Below, piece by piece: positions 40,351 through 40,467 of a stretch of DNA of 40,467 nucleotides (positions are counted from its first letter, which is position 1; every line of letters begins with the position of its first letter). Source of the DNA: CBFHMJ01 sp965656875 (lineage in GTDB: Bacteria > Pseudomonadota > Gammaproteobacteria > Enterobacterales > Alteromonadaceae); contig CBFHMJ010000012.1 in assembly GCA_965656875.1 (NCBI GenBank), forward strand, positions 1 to 40,467. The letters run 5' to 3'. A model generated the notes under the pieces. That model worked only from the letters and a program-made list of their open reading frames with translations, had not been told where the DNA came from and ran no database searches. The position numbers and the translations under genes are program-made.

Positions 40351-40467
40351 TGTGATTCAATGAACCCGGACACCAATTAAGGTGGTATTATTGCCGCCAG
40401 CAAGAGGTGTCAAATGACTAAAAAACGTCGCTCTTTTACCCGAGAGTTTAAATTGGAAGCAGCTAGC
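40351..40467 (+). mobile_element. Left end of an IS3-family element, cut by the window edge
   Basis: After traG a likely terminal repeat (TGTGATTCAATGAACCCGGA, continuing CACC) precedes an OrfA start. The exact outer boundary is uncertain, since only one end is visible. It sits 38 bp after the traG stop, where an entry-exclusion gene would be expected in SXT-like elements. Confidence 0.65.
40414..40467 (+). CDS. IS3-family transposase OrfA, partial
   Basis: Only 18 codons are visible: MTKKRRSFTREFKLEAAS, the standard N-terminus of IS3-family OrfA (helix-turn-helix) proteins. AGAGG precedes the ATG. The gene continues beyond the window. Confidence 0.85.
   Translation, partial: MTKKRRSFTREFKLEAAS

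Overview
The window looks like a decayed, heavily rearranged mobile region of a gammaproteobacterium. The evidence is an F-type (SXT/R391-like) conjugative type IV secretion system, a type I-E CRISPR array, a hipBA toxin-antitoxin pair, umuDC behind a LexA box, Rhs polymorphic-toxin cassettes and insertion sequences of the IS50/IS4 and IS3 families. A marine or host-associated genus is plausible, but the sequence alone does not fix it. No rRNA or tRNA gene was recognised.

Layout. Positions 1-5560 (minus strand) hold a graveyard of Rhs C-terminal toxin and immunity cassettes. Four toxin domains carry a nonsense codon or frameshift, while most partner immunity genes are open, each with its own start and often its own terminator. 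Two cassette boundaries share a 17-bp junction repeat that contains the stop codon of the preceding immunity gene. At 5946-7367 (plus) a small charged protein precedes a nitrilase-superfamily protein. At 7491-11358 (minus) is a tightly overlapping operon traL-traE-traK-traB-traV-traA. At 11893-14726 lies a 21-repeat CRISPR array without cas genes, one repeat of which is split by a 1,576-bp IS50-like element. At 15246-16801 is hipBA with palindromic operators.

Positions 17189-22062 carry small hypothetical genes, a lipoprotein with a truncated upstream copy, umuDC and an HTH-like protein. Positions 22365-23215 (minus) contain a second eroded Rhs toxin/immunity remnant. At 23554-26661 (plus) are dsbC and the T4SS ATPase traC. 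At 26868-33519 is accessory cargo: a dead nuclease gene resembling HamA of Hachiman, a membrane-anchored coiled-coil protein, a CsgG-like lipoprotein, an IS3 remnant and an 854-residue TPR protein. At 34144-40313 (plus) are traF-traH-traG. A further IS3-family element begins at the right edge.

How it fits together. The three tra blocks (LEKBVA, dsbC-C, FHG) follow the internal order known from SXT/R391-type elements, but the first block is inverted and the blocks are separated by about 12 kb and 7.5 kb of cargo. traW, traU, traN, traD, the relaxase and the integrase are not in the window, so transfer competence cannot be judged. The cargo is dominated by conflict and stability functions: CRISPR spacers, HipBA, a nuclease remnant, orphan immunity genes and SOS mutagenesis.
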